Translations under genes and position numbers: made by a program | In this document: positions 15,421 through 23,157 of the stretch, piece after piece | Numbering within the stretch: the first letter of the stretch is position 1 | How the letters are laid out: every line of letters begins with the position of its first letter | The notes under the pieces: generated by a model | Databases searched by the model: none | The model's input: only the letters and a program-made list of their open reading frames with translations | Told to the model about the DNA's origin: nothing | NCBI RefSeq assembly: GCF_963677315.1 | Contig: NZ_OY781939.1 | Coordinates: 1,240,001-1,304,000, forward strand | Reading direction: 5' to 3' | Length of the DNA stretch: 64,000 nt | Source: an uncultured Sphaerochaeta sp. | GTDB lineage: Bacteria > Spirochaetota > Spirochaetia > Sphaerochaetales > Sphaerochaetaceae

Positions 15421-16854
15421 ATGACAATACCGGATTTAGAAACATTACATACAAATCTCAAGAGCGTATTGCACCATTGTGTGCAACAACTCCATCTAGG
15501 GGAGGTCAAGCCTGCTATTGAGAAAATCCTCAGTTCAAAGATTACCTGGCCGGAGCTGAGAATCGGAAACCTTGTGGCAAAGACCCCTATCGTACAAGGG
15601 GGAATGGGAGTTGGAATCTCTCTCTCCTCACTGGCATCGGCTGTTGCCAATGCTGGAGGTATTGGGGTAATTGCAGCCAATGGAATAGGCCTGCTTGAGA
15701 AAGACTACTATGAGGACGGTAGAGCTGCCAATCTCAGAGCATTCAGGAATGAAATCCGTAAAGCCAGAAGCTTGAGTGATGGAATCATTGGGGTGAACAT
15801 CATGGTCGCTGTGAATGATTTCCACCAACTCCTCGATGTAGCCATTGAAGAGAAGGTTGATATCGTTTTTCTTGGAGCGGGCCTCCCGATCAAGAACATA
15901 CCGGTTGAAGCACTCAGAAAGGCAGACGTTAAACTTGCCCCAATCGTAAGCTCTGCAAGAGCTGCCCAGATGATCTTCCGCATGTGGGAGAAGCTGTATA
16001 ACGACACCCCGGATGCAGTCGTGGTGGAAGGGCCAAAGGCAGGCGGCCACCTAGGATTTACCGCCGAGCAATTGGATGACCCAGAGTACCAACTCGAGGC
16101 CATTGTTCCCTTGGTGGTAGAGGCACTGAAACCTTTCGAAGAGAGCAAGGGTGTTGCCATTCCTGTAATTGCAGGAGGTGGTGTCTATACTGGAAAGGAT
16201 ATCTACAAGGTGCTCAGCCTCGGTGCGAGTGCCGTACAGATGGCAACCCGTTTTGTTGCAACTGATGAATGTGACGCTGATGCCCGTTTCAAGGAAGCCT
16301 ATGTTTCCTGCACGAAGGAACAAATCGGTCTCATCAAGAGTCCCGTTGGAATGCCTGGTCGTGCAATTCGCAACCAGTTCATCCTTGACAGTGAAGCAGG
16401 GAACAATCCCTCATTCCGCTGTGCATGGAAGTGTCTTGCTACCTGCAAGGCAGAGCAAGCAAACTACTGCATCTCTATTGCCTTGAATAATGCAAGAAGA
16501 GGATTACTGAATAGCGGATATGTATTTGCTGGCAGCAATGCCTATCGGGTAAAAAGAATTATACCGGTAGCTACCTTGGTTGAAGAGCTACAGCGAGGAT
16601 ACCAGCTGAATGTGCAAGCCAAGCTGACCGAACTGCTGGATGTAGTGAAAGCATTGCTTGATGCGTACGGCAAGAGAGAGGCTTTGCTGAAAGAACTCAC
16701 CGAACGGTATGAGCAAGCATTGGAAGCACTTCCGAGCCAGAGAGATGTCATTACTGCACTGAAGAAGCAGTACAGCAGGCTTGTTTCCCAGGAAGAAGTG
16801 CTTCGTTTGACGGTGAAGGAGAAGCTTGTACTCTCCTCGCACCTGACTCACTAG
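15421..16854 (+). CDS. nitronate monooxygenase / FabK-like flavoprotein with cysteine-bearing C-terminal extension
   Basis: A 477-residue FMN-dependent TIM-barrel protein of the nitronate monooxygenase (2-nitropropane dioxygenase) family. The flavin-site motifs are TPIVQGGMGVGIS near residue 60, EGPKAGGHLG near 205, IAGGGVYTG near 245 and ASAVQMATRFVAT near 270. It is about 100 residues longer than the usual 310-360, with a C-terminal region holding four cysteines in CAWKCLATCKAEQANYC, which could bind a metal or cluster, then a helical tail. Family members oxidise nitronates or reduce enoyl-ACP. The substrate here is unknown. The 3' end overlaps the convergent next gene by 4 bases. Confidence 0.78.
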   Translation: MTIPDLETLHTNLKSVLHHCVQQLHLGEVKPAIEKILSSKITWPELRIGNLVAKTPIVQGGMGVGISLSSLASAVANAGGIGVIAANGIGLLEKDYYEDGRAANLRAFRNEIRKARSLSDGIIGVNIMVAVNDFHQLLDVAIEEKVDIVFLGAGLPIKNIPVEALRKADVKLAPIVSSARAAQMIFRMWEKLYNDTPDAVVVEGPKAGGHLGFTAEQLDDPEYQLEAIVPLVVEALKPFEESKGVAIPVIAGGGVYTGKDIYKVLSLGASAVQMATRFVATDECDADARFKEAYVSCTKEQIGLIKSPVGMPGRAIRNQFILDSEAGNNPSFRCAWKCLATCKAEQANYCISIALNNARRGLLNSGYVFAGSNAYRVKRIIPVATLVEELQRGYQLNVQAKLTELLDVVKALLDAYGKREALLKELTERYEQALEALPSQRDVITALKKQYSRLVSQEEVLRLTVKEKLVLSSHLTH

Positions 16855-17222
16855 AACAACTGTTCCTGACCGCTAAAACCCGCTTGGGCATGGAGCACCA
16901 GTGCTCCGTGTCCGGGGTGTTTAACAGGATTGAAGGCCTTCATGAAATTATAGTAGGCACCCTCTGTGTGGTAGCTTACCTCGCCTTTCAGTTGATATGA
17001 CTTACCTTGCTCTGTAATGAAAAGCACGGATGCTTTTGTCCCCGTATCAATATTCTGTTTCGTCTTGTCGAAGTAGTTGTTGGCGATGACAATTTCATTA
17101 TCCTGATAGAGATCAGTGCAGGTAGCGTAGATGCTGTTTGGCATCCCTTGCTCGTCAACGGTAGTAAGTACAATAGCTGGCTGTTTATTCTTCCAAGCCT
17201 CGATGATTGTGTTTGGTAACAT
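16851..17222 (-). CDS. pyridoxamine 5'-phosphate oxidase-like FMN-binding split-barrel protein
   Basis: A 123-residue protein of the PNPOx-like FMN-binding split-barrel group. Typical features are the opening AIVLTTVDEQGMPNSIYATC, the NNYFDKTKQNI segment and the strand ASVLFITEQGKSYQLKGEV. GGAGG lies nine bases before the ATG. The gene is divergent from the ChrA transporter with overlapping promoters and ends tail-to-tail with the nitronate monooxygenase-like gene. A small flavin reductase or flavin carrier role is plausible; a true PNPOx function is unlikely at this length. Confidence 0.75.
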   Translation of the reverse strand: MLPNTIIEAWKNKQPAIVLTTVDEQGMPNSIYATCTDLYQDNEIVIANNYFDKTKQNIDTGTKASVLFITEQGKSYQLKGEVSYHTEGAYYNFMKAFNPVKHPGHGALVLHAQAGFSGQEQLF

Positions 17223-17242
17223 AATATATCCTCCAATAACCC

Positions 17243-17271
17243 ATACTATGCTTCTTGCCTATCGCAAACAA
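17243..17271 (-). promoter_or_regulatory. promoter of the FMN split-barrel gene
   Basis: On the minus strand: TTGTTT (17266-17271), 17-base spacer, TAGTAT (17243-17248), 21 bases before the start codon. Its -35 overlaps the spacer of the divergent chrA promoter. Confidence 0.6.
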
Positions 17272-17283
17272 GCATATTAGTAT
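17255..17283 (+). promoter_or_regulatory. promoter of the ChrA-type transporter gene
   Basis: TTGCCT (17255-17260), 17-base spacer, TAGTAT (17278-17283), 34 bases before the ATG at 17318. It interlocks with the divergent minus-strand promoter, so the two probably compete or share a regulator. Confidence 0.6.
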
Positions 17284-17317
17284 CAACACAAGCAATTCCT
17301 TGCTTGAGGAGGCTTGC

Positions 17318-18490
17318 ATGGCAACGGTGAACTATCGACACTTCCTCAAAGATGTCTTGATCTGCAGTTTGGGGGCCTATGGAGGACCGGAGGCACACTT
17401 CGGGGTATTCCTCGACCACCTTGTGACCAGGAAGCACTATCTAGAAGAAGAGGACCTTGTAGAACTTCTCGCCTTAAACAGCATACTCCCTGGCCCAACC
17501 AGTACACAGACCATTGTCTCGGTTGGCTACCGAATTGGTGGACCACTCCTTGCATTCTTCACCCTGATGGTATGGGCATTACCAGTGGTTCTGATCATGA
17601 CTGCTCTGTCATTTCTCTATCAAATACTTGAGGAGTTGCAGATATCCGGCAAAATCCTTCGCTTTATCGGCCCCATGGCGGTAGGCTTCATTGTTCTCGC
17701 TGCCTACCGTATCGGGAAAAAAGTGTTGATAGACATAACAAGTTATATACTCTTCATGTTTGGTGCTGTTACTACGTATTTTATACGCTCTCCTTGGATT
17801 TTCCCCTTGGTTCTCATTATTGGGGGAATCATTTCTGTGGTCAGCAGCAGGGAAACAGACTTGTTCCAGAAAACAAAGCTTAATCCTCCTTGGCACTACC
17901 TTGTATGGTTTGCCTGCTTTGCTGCCGGATCACTGCTTCTCGCTACCCTAACCCATCACCTGCTTATCACATTGTTTGAGGCATTCTACCGCTACGGTTA
18001 CCTGGTATTCGGAGGAGGACAGGTGGTAGTCCCCGTCATGATCGCAGAATTGGTGGAAACAAAGGGGTATATGAGCAATGAGGAGTTTCTCACCGGATAC
18101 GGTCTGGTCCAAGGGTTACCCGGCCCCATGTTCAGTTTCAGCGCCTATGCTGGTGGTATGGCAGCCCGTGGGCAAGGGACCCTGTTCCAGATTGCAGCTG
18201 CCTTACTTTCAGCAATTGGAATTTTCCTTCCGGGAACACTACTCATATTCTTCGTCTATCCGGTGTGGGAAAAGTTGAAGGGGATCAAGGCAGTAAGACT
18301 ATCCCTGAGAGGGATCAATGCAGTGGCAGGGGGGCTGATTACCACCGCTGCAATTCTGTTGTTGCAGAAAAGTGGTTTGAGCCTTGAGAATTTCCTCATA
18401 CTCCTCTTTACGGTGCTCTTGTTGCTTACACGAAAAATACCCGCCCCCTTGATCGTACTTGCAACTCTGGGAGCGGGAATACTACTGTAA
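17318..18490 (+). CDS. chrA: chromate transporter family protein, two-domain (ChrA)
   Basis: A 390-residue inner-membrane protein with duplicated CHR domains. The N-terminal half carries GAYGGPEAHFGVF and LPGPTSTQT, the C-terminal half YGYLVFGGGQVVVPVM and QGLPGPMFSFSAYAGG. About 10-12 hydrophobic segments are visible. The family exports chromate or transports related anions, and many members have unknown substrates. I chose the ATG at 17318 because GAGGAGG lies just upstream; the frame is open back to 17255 but that part is promoter. Confidence 0.85.
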   Translation: MATVNYRHFLKDVLICSLGAYGGPEAHFGVFLDHLVTRKHYLEEEDLVELLALNSILPGPTSTQTIVSVGYRIGGPLLAFFTLMVWALPVVLIMTALSFLYQILEELQISGKILRFIGPMAVGFIVLAAYRIGKKVLIDITSYILFMFGAVTTYFIRSPWIFPLVLIIGGIISVVSSRETDLFQKTKLNPPWHYLVWFACFAAGSLLLATLTHHLLITLFEAFYRYGYLVFGGGQVVVPVMIAELVETKGYMSNEEFLTGYGLVQGLPGPMFSFSAYAGGMAARGQGTLFQIAAALLSAIGIFLPGTLLIFFVYPVWEKLKGIKAVRLSLRGINAVAGGLITTAAILLLQKSGLSLENFLILLFTVLLLLTRKIPAPLIVLATLGAGILL

Positions 18491-18500
18491 AAAAGATTGT

Positions 18501-19670
18501 TTACTTGAATGATTGCTGGTAGATCTTGAGACAATCCTCATCACTGAGTATCATAGGGTCAACCTCAAACAGACCACCCATGTTCTCTCTGGCGTTCTTC
18601 ACCATCGGAGGAATCTCTTCCTCCTTCATGCCGTAGTCACTCATCTTGAGGTCGGCTACCCCGCAATCCTTCTGGAGTTCTTCCAAGGCTCTCACAAAAT
18701 CCATTGCCTCAGTTGCATCTCCCTTGCCAAGTGCCTTTGCCATGGCAACCATTCGCTCATCTGCGATATGGTTCTCGGCAATATGGGTATAGTAGGCCTT
18801 GCTGATCATGATAAGTCCTGCACCATGGGCAAGCTCCGGGTGGAAAGCACTCATGGCATGCTCCAGTGAGTGTTCGCTGATACATCCGCTGGTCCATTCG
18901 ACTAATCCTGCCAAGGTATTTGCAAGTGCTACGTCCTCACGTGCTGCAAGGTTCTTGCCGTCCGCTACAGCTGTTCGTAGGCTCTTACCGATAAGGCGGA
19001 TAGCTTCCAGACTATAGAGGTCACTGAAGGTATTTGCTGTCTTGTTGAGATACCCTTCTGTGCTGTGAAAGAGCGCATCGAAGCCCTGGAATGCTGTGAG
19101 CTGGGGAGGAACACTAACCATCAGGGTTGGGTCGACAATACTGAGCGTCGGGAATGTATCCACAGTTCCCATACCGATCTTCTCATTGGTCTCTTCCTTG
19201 GTTATGACCAACCAAGGGTCTACCTCTGTACCAGTTCCTGCTGTAGTGGTAATAGCAACAATGGGCAGTGGTTTTTTACTCATGGGATTGCCCTTTCCAG
19301 AGCCTCCGCTGATATAGTCCCAAAGATCCCCATCATTGGTTGCCATGATGGCAATCGCTTTCGCTGAGTCAATGACCGATCCACCACCAAGACCGATGAC
19401 AAAATCACAGCCTTTCTCCTTGGCAAGTGCAGACCCTTCTTCTACATGCCGCTTCACTGGGTTGGGAAGGATCTTATCAAAGACTTCATAGGTAACACCA
19501 GCTTGTTTCAATTGATCCTCAACTTGGCCAAGATAGCCGTATTTGCGGGTAGAGGTACCGCTGGAAATAACGATCAATGCCTTCTTGCCGGGAAGTGACT
19601 GTTCGTGGAGTGTTGAAAGTGTATCCTGTCCGAAAACAAGTTTCGTTGGAAGAAAATAAGTCATGTTCAT
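18501..19670 (-). CDS. iron-containing alcohol dehydrogenase (group III)
   Basis: A 389-residue NAD(P)-dependent dehydrogenase of the Fe-ADH family. It has the dinucleotide motif GLGGGSVIDSAKA near residue 95 and TTTAGTGTEVDPW near residue 145. Putative metal ligands are the aspartate of EVDPW and the histidines of LFHSTE, LEHAMS and LAHGAGL. It resembles butanol/aldehyde-type dehydrogenases of fermentative bacteria, which reduce aldehydes to alcohols to regenerate NAD(P)+. It is expressed from its own promoter. Reduction of short hydroxyaldehydes produced by the 22-36 kb operon is possible but is inference only. Confidence 0.88.
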   Translation of the reverse strand: MNMTYFLPTKLVFGQDTLSTLHEQSLPGKKALIVISSGTSTRKYGYLGQVEDQLKQAGVTYEVFDKILPNPVKRHVEEGSALAKEKGCDFVIGLGGGSVIDSAKAIAIMATNDGDLWDYISGGSGKGNPMSKKPLPIVAITTTAGTGTEVDPWLVITKEETNEKIGMGTVDTFPTLSIVDPTLMVSVPPQLTAFQGFDALFHSTEGYLNKTANTFSDLYSLEAIRLIGKSLRTAVADGKNLAAREDVALANTLAGLVEWTSGCISEHSLEHAMSAFHPELAHGAGLIMISKAYYTHIAENHIADERMVAMAKALGKGDATEAMDFVRALEELQKDCGVADLKMSDYGMKEEEIPPMVKNARENMGGLFEVDPMILSDEDCLKIYQQSFK

Positions 19671-19699
19671 GAAAAGAAACCTCCTTGGTTAATATACAT

Positions 19700-19728
19700 A
19701 ACATACAACTATTCTTTGCTCTCGGCAA
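19700..19728 (-). promoter_or_regulatory. promoter of the Fe-ADH gene
   Basis: On the minus strand: TTGCCG (19723-19728), 17-base spacer, TATGTT (19700-19705), followed by AAGGAGG and the ATG at 19670. Confidence 0.6.
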
Positions 19729-19824
19729 ATAAAGACCTCTGCTGAAAATAAGAGCACACTGGAAGCAAAAAGCAATAAATGCGTACGAGAGTTCCACCAA
19801 TCTTTGGGTATCTGTTAAGGAATT

Positions 19825-20148
19825 CTATAGAAAATCTTCCCGTGCAGGAGTAAAGCAATCTAGTACCACACCATCTTCCAAGCAAGAGACACCATGCTCC
19901 ACGTTTGAGGCAAAGGCCAAGGAATCACCAGGGCCTGCTTCTTCAGATTCTCCTTTATTTGTAAACGAGAAACGCCCTGCCTTGATATAGCTGATTTGTT
20001 GATGGGGGTGACTATGGACAGGTACTATCGCTCCGGAGGCAAAGGTTACTTCAACCAGCATCAACTCGGGAGTATGGGAGAGAACTCTTCTGGATACACC
20101 AGGGGCCATGGTAATTTCAGTGGTATCATCATAATTCAATTTGTTCAT
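19825..20148 (-). CDS. KdgF-like cupin
   Basis: A 107-residue single-domain cupin with the first metal motif HSHPHQQISY...G and the second motif around NVEHGV. Its end, DCFTPAREDFL, matches the D-x-F-(S/T)-P-x-R-E-D-(F/Y)-L ending of the KdgF branch, whose studied members open the ring of unsaturated uronates from pectin or alginate. GCAGGAG lies upstream of the ATG at 20148. It follows the epimerase-like gene by 49 bases, so the two are probably co-transcribed. No other pectin gene is next to it. Confidence 0.72.
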   Translation of the reverse strand: MNKLNYDDTTEITMAPGVSRRVLSHTPELMLVEVTFASGAIVPVHSHPHQQISYIKAGRFSFTNKGESEEAGPGDSLAFASNVEHGVSCLEDGVVLDCFTPAREDFL

Positions 20149-20197
20149 ATCTACTCCTGCAAACAGCCTACCTAATTTCAGGTAAGAAGAAAAGCTC

Positions 20198-20992
20198 CTA
20201 ACTAAGCAACCTCCTGATTTGCTTTCCCTCAAATGGTGCAATCTTCATGGCCTCAGGAGCATGTACGAGTGGACCTTCATAGTGCATGAGGTCGAGTCTC
20301 TCCTTTATAAGAGCCCAAGGCAATGTTCCATTGCCAACCGCTTGCCCATTGTTCTCCCTGATATGGATGCAGTGTAGATAATACCCAGCTTGCTCGAAAG
20401 CAGCGAGCATGTCCGACTCCTCGATATTCATATGGAAGGTATCAAGATCAATTCCACAGCTTGGATGATTGACTGCCCGAACAAATTGGAGAGCGTCAGA
20501 AGCAGTGTTTAGAAAATAGTGTTCATAGCGATTTACCGGGCGGATATTCAACAAGACATCCTCATTTTCAGCGATATTTGCCAAAGACCGCAGACTTCCT
20601 ACACTCTGCTCGAATAATCGATCCTTTTGGTTTTCCATGTGGAGTAATGGAGGAGTAGATGTATAGAAGGCCCCATTCAGACTTCCTCCTCCCATCTGCC
20701 CAATGTTCCTGATGATTTTTTCAACCGTTGAGAATCCTCTCTTTCTCACCTCTTCATCCAGTGATGAAAGGTCATAGAGTGGCCCCAGTGATAGTGAATA
20801 AGAGAGATCTAATTGGAAGTTTCTTGCCTCCAACGATATGCGCTTGAGCCCAAGAGGAGACAGAGAGAGCAAGCGCTCTCCGTTGATTTCGAGCAGATTG
20901 TATTCATATTCCCTCGCTCTGGAAAACAGGGCAACAACATCATCGTTCCCATATTCCTTGAACCGAGTTTCGTGAACACCAATCCTTCTCAT
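20198..20992 (-). CDS. sugar isomerase/epimerase-like TIM barrel with lost catalytic glutamates
   Basis: A 264-residue AP-endonuclease-2/xylose-isomerase-like TIM barrel related to ketose 3-epimerases. It keeps the PVNRYE motif, the metal aspartate D184 in LDTFHMNIEE and H210 in CIHIREN. The two glutamates that act as catalytic acid/base and metal ligand in D-tagatose 3-epimerase are replaced: arginine at residue 151 (NIRPVNRYE) and alanine at 245 (VHAPEAM). The next gene upstream keeps all four. It may therefore be a binding protein, or an enzyme with changed chemistry. Its start region lies in a 7-bp inverted repeat. Confidence 0.75.
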   Translation of the reverse strand: MRRIGVHETRFKEYGNDDVVALFSRAREYEYNLLEINGERLLSLSPLGLKRISLEARNFQLDLSYSLSLGPLYDLSSLDEEVRKRGFSTVEKIIRNIGQMGGGSLNGAFYTSTPPLLHMENQKDRLFEQSVGSLRSLANIAENEDVLLNIRPVNRYEHYFLNTASDALQFVRAVNHPSCGIDLDTFHMNIEESDMLAAFEQAGYYLHCIHIRENNGQAVGNGTLPWALIKERLDLMHYEGPLVHAPEAMKIAPFEGKQIRRLLS

Positions 20993-20999
20993 ATAGGAA

Positions 21000-21042
21000 A
21001 CCCTCTACTACAGTATAGCAGAGGGTATCGAGGTTTTCTCAA
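21000..21042 (-). promoter_or_regulatory. promoter with inverted repeat covering -10 and ribosome-binding site
   Basis: On the minus strand: TTGAGA (21037-21042), 19-base spacer, TATACT (21012-21017). An inverted repeat ACCCTCT/AGAGGGT (21000-21006 with 21020-21026) encloses the -10, and its inner arm supplies the GAGGG that precedes the ATG at 20992. This could be an operator or an RNA hairpin that hides the ribosome-binding site. Confidence 0.5.
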
Positions 21043-21155
21043 TAAATTTATTCTCTACTCTTGAAATGTATATTTGTGGATTAATTCTTGAATCAGGACG
21101 ATAAATTAGCAAGCAAGACATCCATCCAGGTTATTCATTCTATTTCTCATCAATG

Positions 21156-21179
21156 GTGAATTTTTGGCCGGCAATTCAC
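21156..21179 (-). terminator. hairpin after the intact epimerase-like gene
   Basis: A perfect 7-bp stem (21156-21162 with 21173-21179) with a loop containing GGCCGGC. It begins four bases past the stop of the gene at 21183. No T tract follows, so it may be a weak terminator or an RNA-stabilising end. Confidence 0.45.
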
Positions 21180-21182
21180 TTC

Positions 21183-22007
21183 TCATTCACAGGGGCAGCT
21201 CAATAATTCACATAAATATTCCCCCGTTGTAAAACCAGCTATATCTGGATCTGGTTTTGCTAGTAACTCAGCAGAAAGCCAACTTTCATATCCGATGGAA
21301 CGAAGAGATTGTATCATCAACTGAAATGGAAAATGACCTTGACCGGGTGGAAGCCGGTTGCTATCGCCGATATGGACATGTAATAGGAAAGGGGATGCAG
21401 ATTCAATCGTCTTTTCAATGGAACCTTCTTCAATATTCATATGAAATGTATCGAGCAGGAGCCCAAGATTGCTGTAAGACAGTTCATCAAGTAGTTCTAT
21501 AACTTCATTTGCTGTGTTCATAAAGTTGTTCTCATAACGGTTGACAGGCTCTACGGCAATGGAGACTTTTCTCTCTCCTGCAAAATTTGCTAATTTCGCT
21601 AGTATTGTTTTGAAGTGATTTCGATTACATTTAGATATTTTAGGGAGGTAACCCCTGAAAGAACCTAACGTAACAATTGGCGTCTTGCATGCTGCGGCAA
21701 AATCAATGATTTCATATGCACGTAATAATGCTCTTTTTTCAATTGCAGGATCGGAAGAGACTAAGGTGAGCTTGCCTAATGATGCCTGTACACCTGTACC
21801 AATCGCCGCAATTGTTAATCCGAACTCTTGAACTGAAGAGAGAACTTCAATTGGATCCAAATGACTGGGGTCCAGCACTAGTAATTCTATGCCATCAAAT
21901 CCCGCATTGGCTACTTTCGAAATCCTTTCATAAAATCTGCCTTTAAATAATGATATTGAAACATTTTGTTTAATATCCTGAGACACTGTAGTTGCTGCTA
22001 TTTTCAT
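21183..22007 (-). CDS. ketose 3-epimerase-like sugar isomerase/epimerase
   Basis: A 274-residue TIM-barrel protein of the D-tagatose/D-psicose 3-epimerase type. All four metal and catalytic residues are present at near-canonical positions: E153 (VEPVNRYE), D186 (LDTFHMNIEE), H212 (HVHIGD) and E247 (LSAELL). The family moves a proton at C3 of ketoses, or isomerises hydroxypyruvate and related short sugars. The ATG at 22007 has GGAAGGGA upstream. It is divergent from, and shares a 168-base control region with, the large dehydrogenase/transport operon, so a role in the same pathway is likely. A 4-carbon ketose substrate is conceivable. Confidence 0.8.
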   Translation of the reverse strand: MKIAATTVSQDIKQNVSISLFKGRFYERISKVANAGFDGIELLVLDPSHLDPIEVLSSVQEFGLTIAAIGTGVQASLGKLTLVSSDPAIEKRALLRAYEIIDFAAACKTPIVTLGSFRGYLPKISKCNRNHFKTILAKLANFAGERKVSIAVEPVNRYENNFMNTANEVIELLDELSYSNLGLLLDTFHMNIEEGSIEKTIESASPFLLHVHIGDSNRLPPGQGHFPFQLMIQSLRSIGYESWLSAELLAKPDPDIAGFTTGEYLCELLSCPCE

Positions 22008-22076
22008 AATAGTCCCTTCCAATAACTCTAATCATATCATATTTCTGACATACATAGTTACCATTATGTAAAGACT

Positions 22077-22097
22077 TCAAACATTTAACGTTTGACA
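22077..22097 (+). promoter_or_regulatory. operator-like inverted repeat overlapping a TTGACA box
   Basis: A perfect inverted repeat TCAAAC (22077-22082), 7 bases, GTTTGA (22090-22095). Its right arm overlaps TTGACA (22092-22097), a consensus -35. A convincing -10 at 17 bases is not visible (GACTCT). It lies in the divergent region between the epimerase and the E1 alpha gene and is a candidate binding site for the GntR-type regulator at the end of the operon. Confidence 0.45.
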
Positions 22098-22175
22098 ACT
22101 TGGTAATTGCATGCGACTCTATTGTTGTAAGGTATCTGTGCGGATACATCGCTTGACATGAAGAAAGGATTAGAC

Positions 22176-23138
22176 ATGAGTATCTCAAAATCACTCTATA
22201 TAGAAATGTACCGAAAAATGTATCGGATCCGCCTGTTTGAACTGGCAGCCAAAGATCTATTCCTAAAAGGATATGTAAAAGGGACTGTTCATCCATATAT
22301 CGGAGAAGAAGCATCCGGTGTGGGAATTTGCATGGCTCTCGACAAGGATGATGTGATTGCAGGCACTCATCGAAGTCACGGTCATAATATTGCAAAGGGA
22401 GCATCCTCAGATCGCATGATGGCCGAGATTTTAGGTAAAGGAACAGGCTATTGTCAGGGTTTTGGAGGATCCATGCACATTGCTGCATTCGATACAGGTA
22501 GTCTTGGCGCATTTGGGCTAGTGGGAGCAAGCATCCCAATTGCAATGGGCGCCGGGTTGGCTTTCCAATTACACAAAAAAAAGCATGTCGCAGTTTCCTT
22601 CAGTAGTGATGGGGGGTGTAACACAGGTAATTTTCATGAGAGCCTCAATATGGCATCAATCTGGAAATTGCCAGTAATCTTCGTGATTGAAAATAATAAA
22701 TGGGCAGTTTCGACAAAGGCTGATCAATCAGCCAATATAACTGATTATTCGATCCGAGCAGCTAGTTATGGTATTCCCGGAGTAAGGGTTGATGGATTCG
22801 ATCCTATAGCAGTCTACAATGCCACCAAAGAAGCAGTAGACAGAGCGAAAAAAGGTGAGGGACCAACCTTGCTGGTGACTGAATGTTACCGTATAGAAGG
22901 GCATTATGCCGGTGAACCAGAAGTATATCGTACAAAGGAAGAGGTTGCAGAAGTCCGCTCTTTGTCTGATCCAATTGTGATTTTTAGGAAACGTATCATT
23001 GATGAAAAGGTATCAAGCGAGTTAGCTATGTCAAAACTGGAAAGCGAGATAAAACAAGAAATTGACAAAGCTGTTGAATTCTCAATTACTAGTGCTGAAC
23101 CTGATTCATCTTTGGCGTATCAGTATGTCTACATGTAA
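22176..23138 (+). CDS. thiamine-dependent dehydrogenase E1 alpha subunit (AcoA/PdhA-like)
   Basis: A 320-residue alpha subunit of a thiamine-diphosphate-dependent 2-oxoacid or acetoin dehydrogenase. The cofactor motif reads SDGGCNTGNFHESLN at residues 144-158, where canonical members have GDG; the change to S-D-G is unusual. Other family segments are HRSHGHNIAKG, GKGTGYCQGFGGSMH and VIENNKWA. The size and these segments are closest to acetoin-type E1 alpha (about 325 residues). With the E1 beta gene, 19 bases on, it should cleave a hydroxyketone or 2-oxoacid and pass the acyl group to E2. I chose ATG 22176, with AAAGGA upstream. It is the first gene of a 13-gene operon. Confidence 0.85.
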   Translation: MSISKSLYIEMYRKMYRIRLFELAAKDLFLKGYVKGTVHPYIGEEASGVGICMALDKDDVIAGTHRSHGHNIAKGASSDRMMAEILGKGTGYCQGFGGSMHIAAFDTGSLGAFGLVGASIPIAMGAGLAFQLHKKKHVAVSFSSDGGCNTGNFHESLNMASIWKLPVIFVIENNKWAVSTKADQSANITDYSIRAASYGIPGVRVDGFDPIAVYNATKEAVDRAKKGEGPTLLVTECYRIEGHYAGEPEVYRTKEEVAEVRSLSDPIVIFRKRIIDEKVSSELAMSKLESEIKQEIDKAVEFSITSAEPDSSLAYQYVYM

Positions 23139-23157
23139 CCAAGGAGGGAATTACATC

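Noticed and set aside
22101..22114. TTGGTAATTGCATGC as a possible -24/-12 (sigma-54) promoter of the dehydrogenase operon
   Set aside because: The distance between GG and GC is one base short of the strict sigma-54 spacing, and the flanking consensus is poor.
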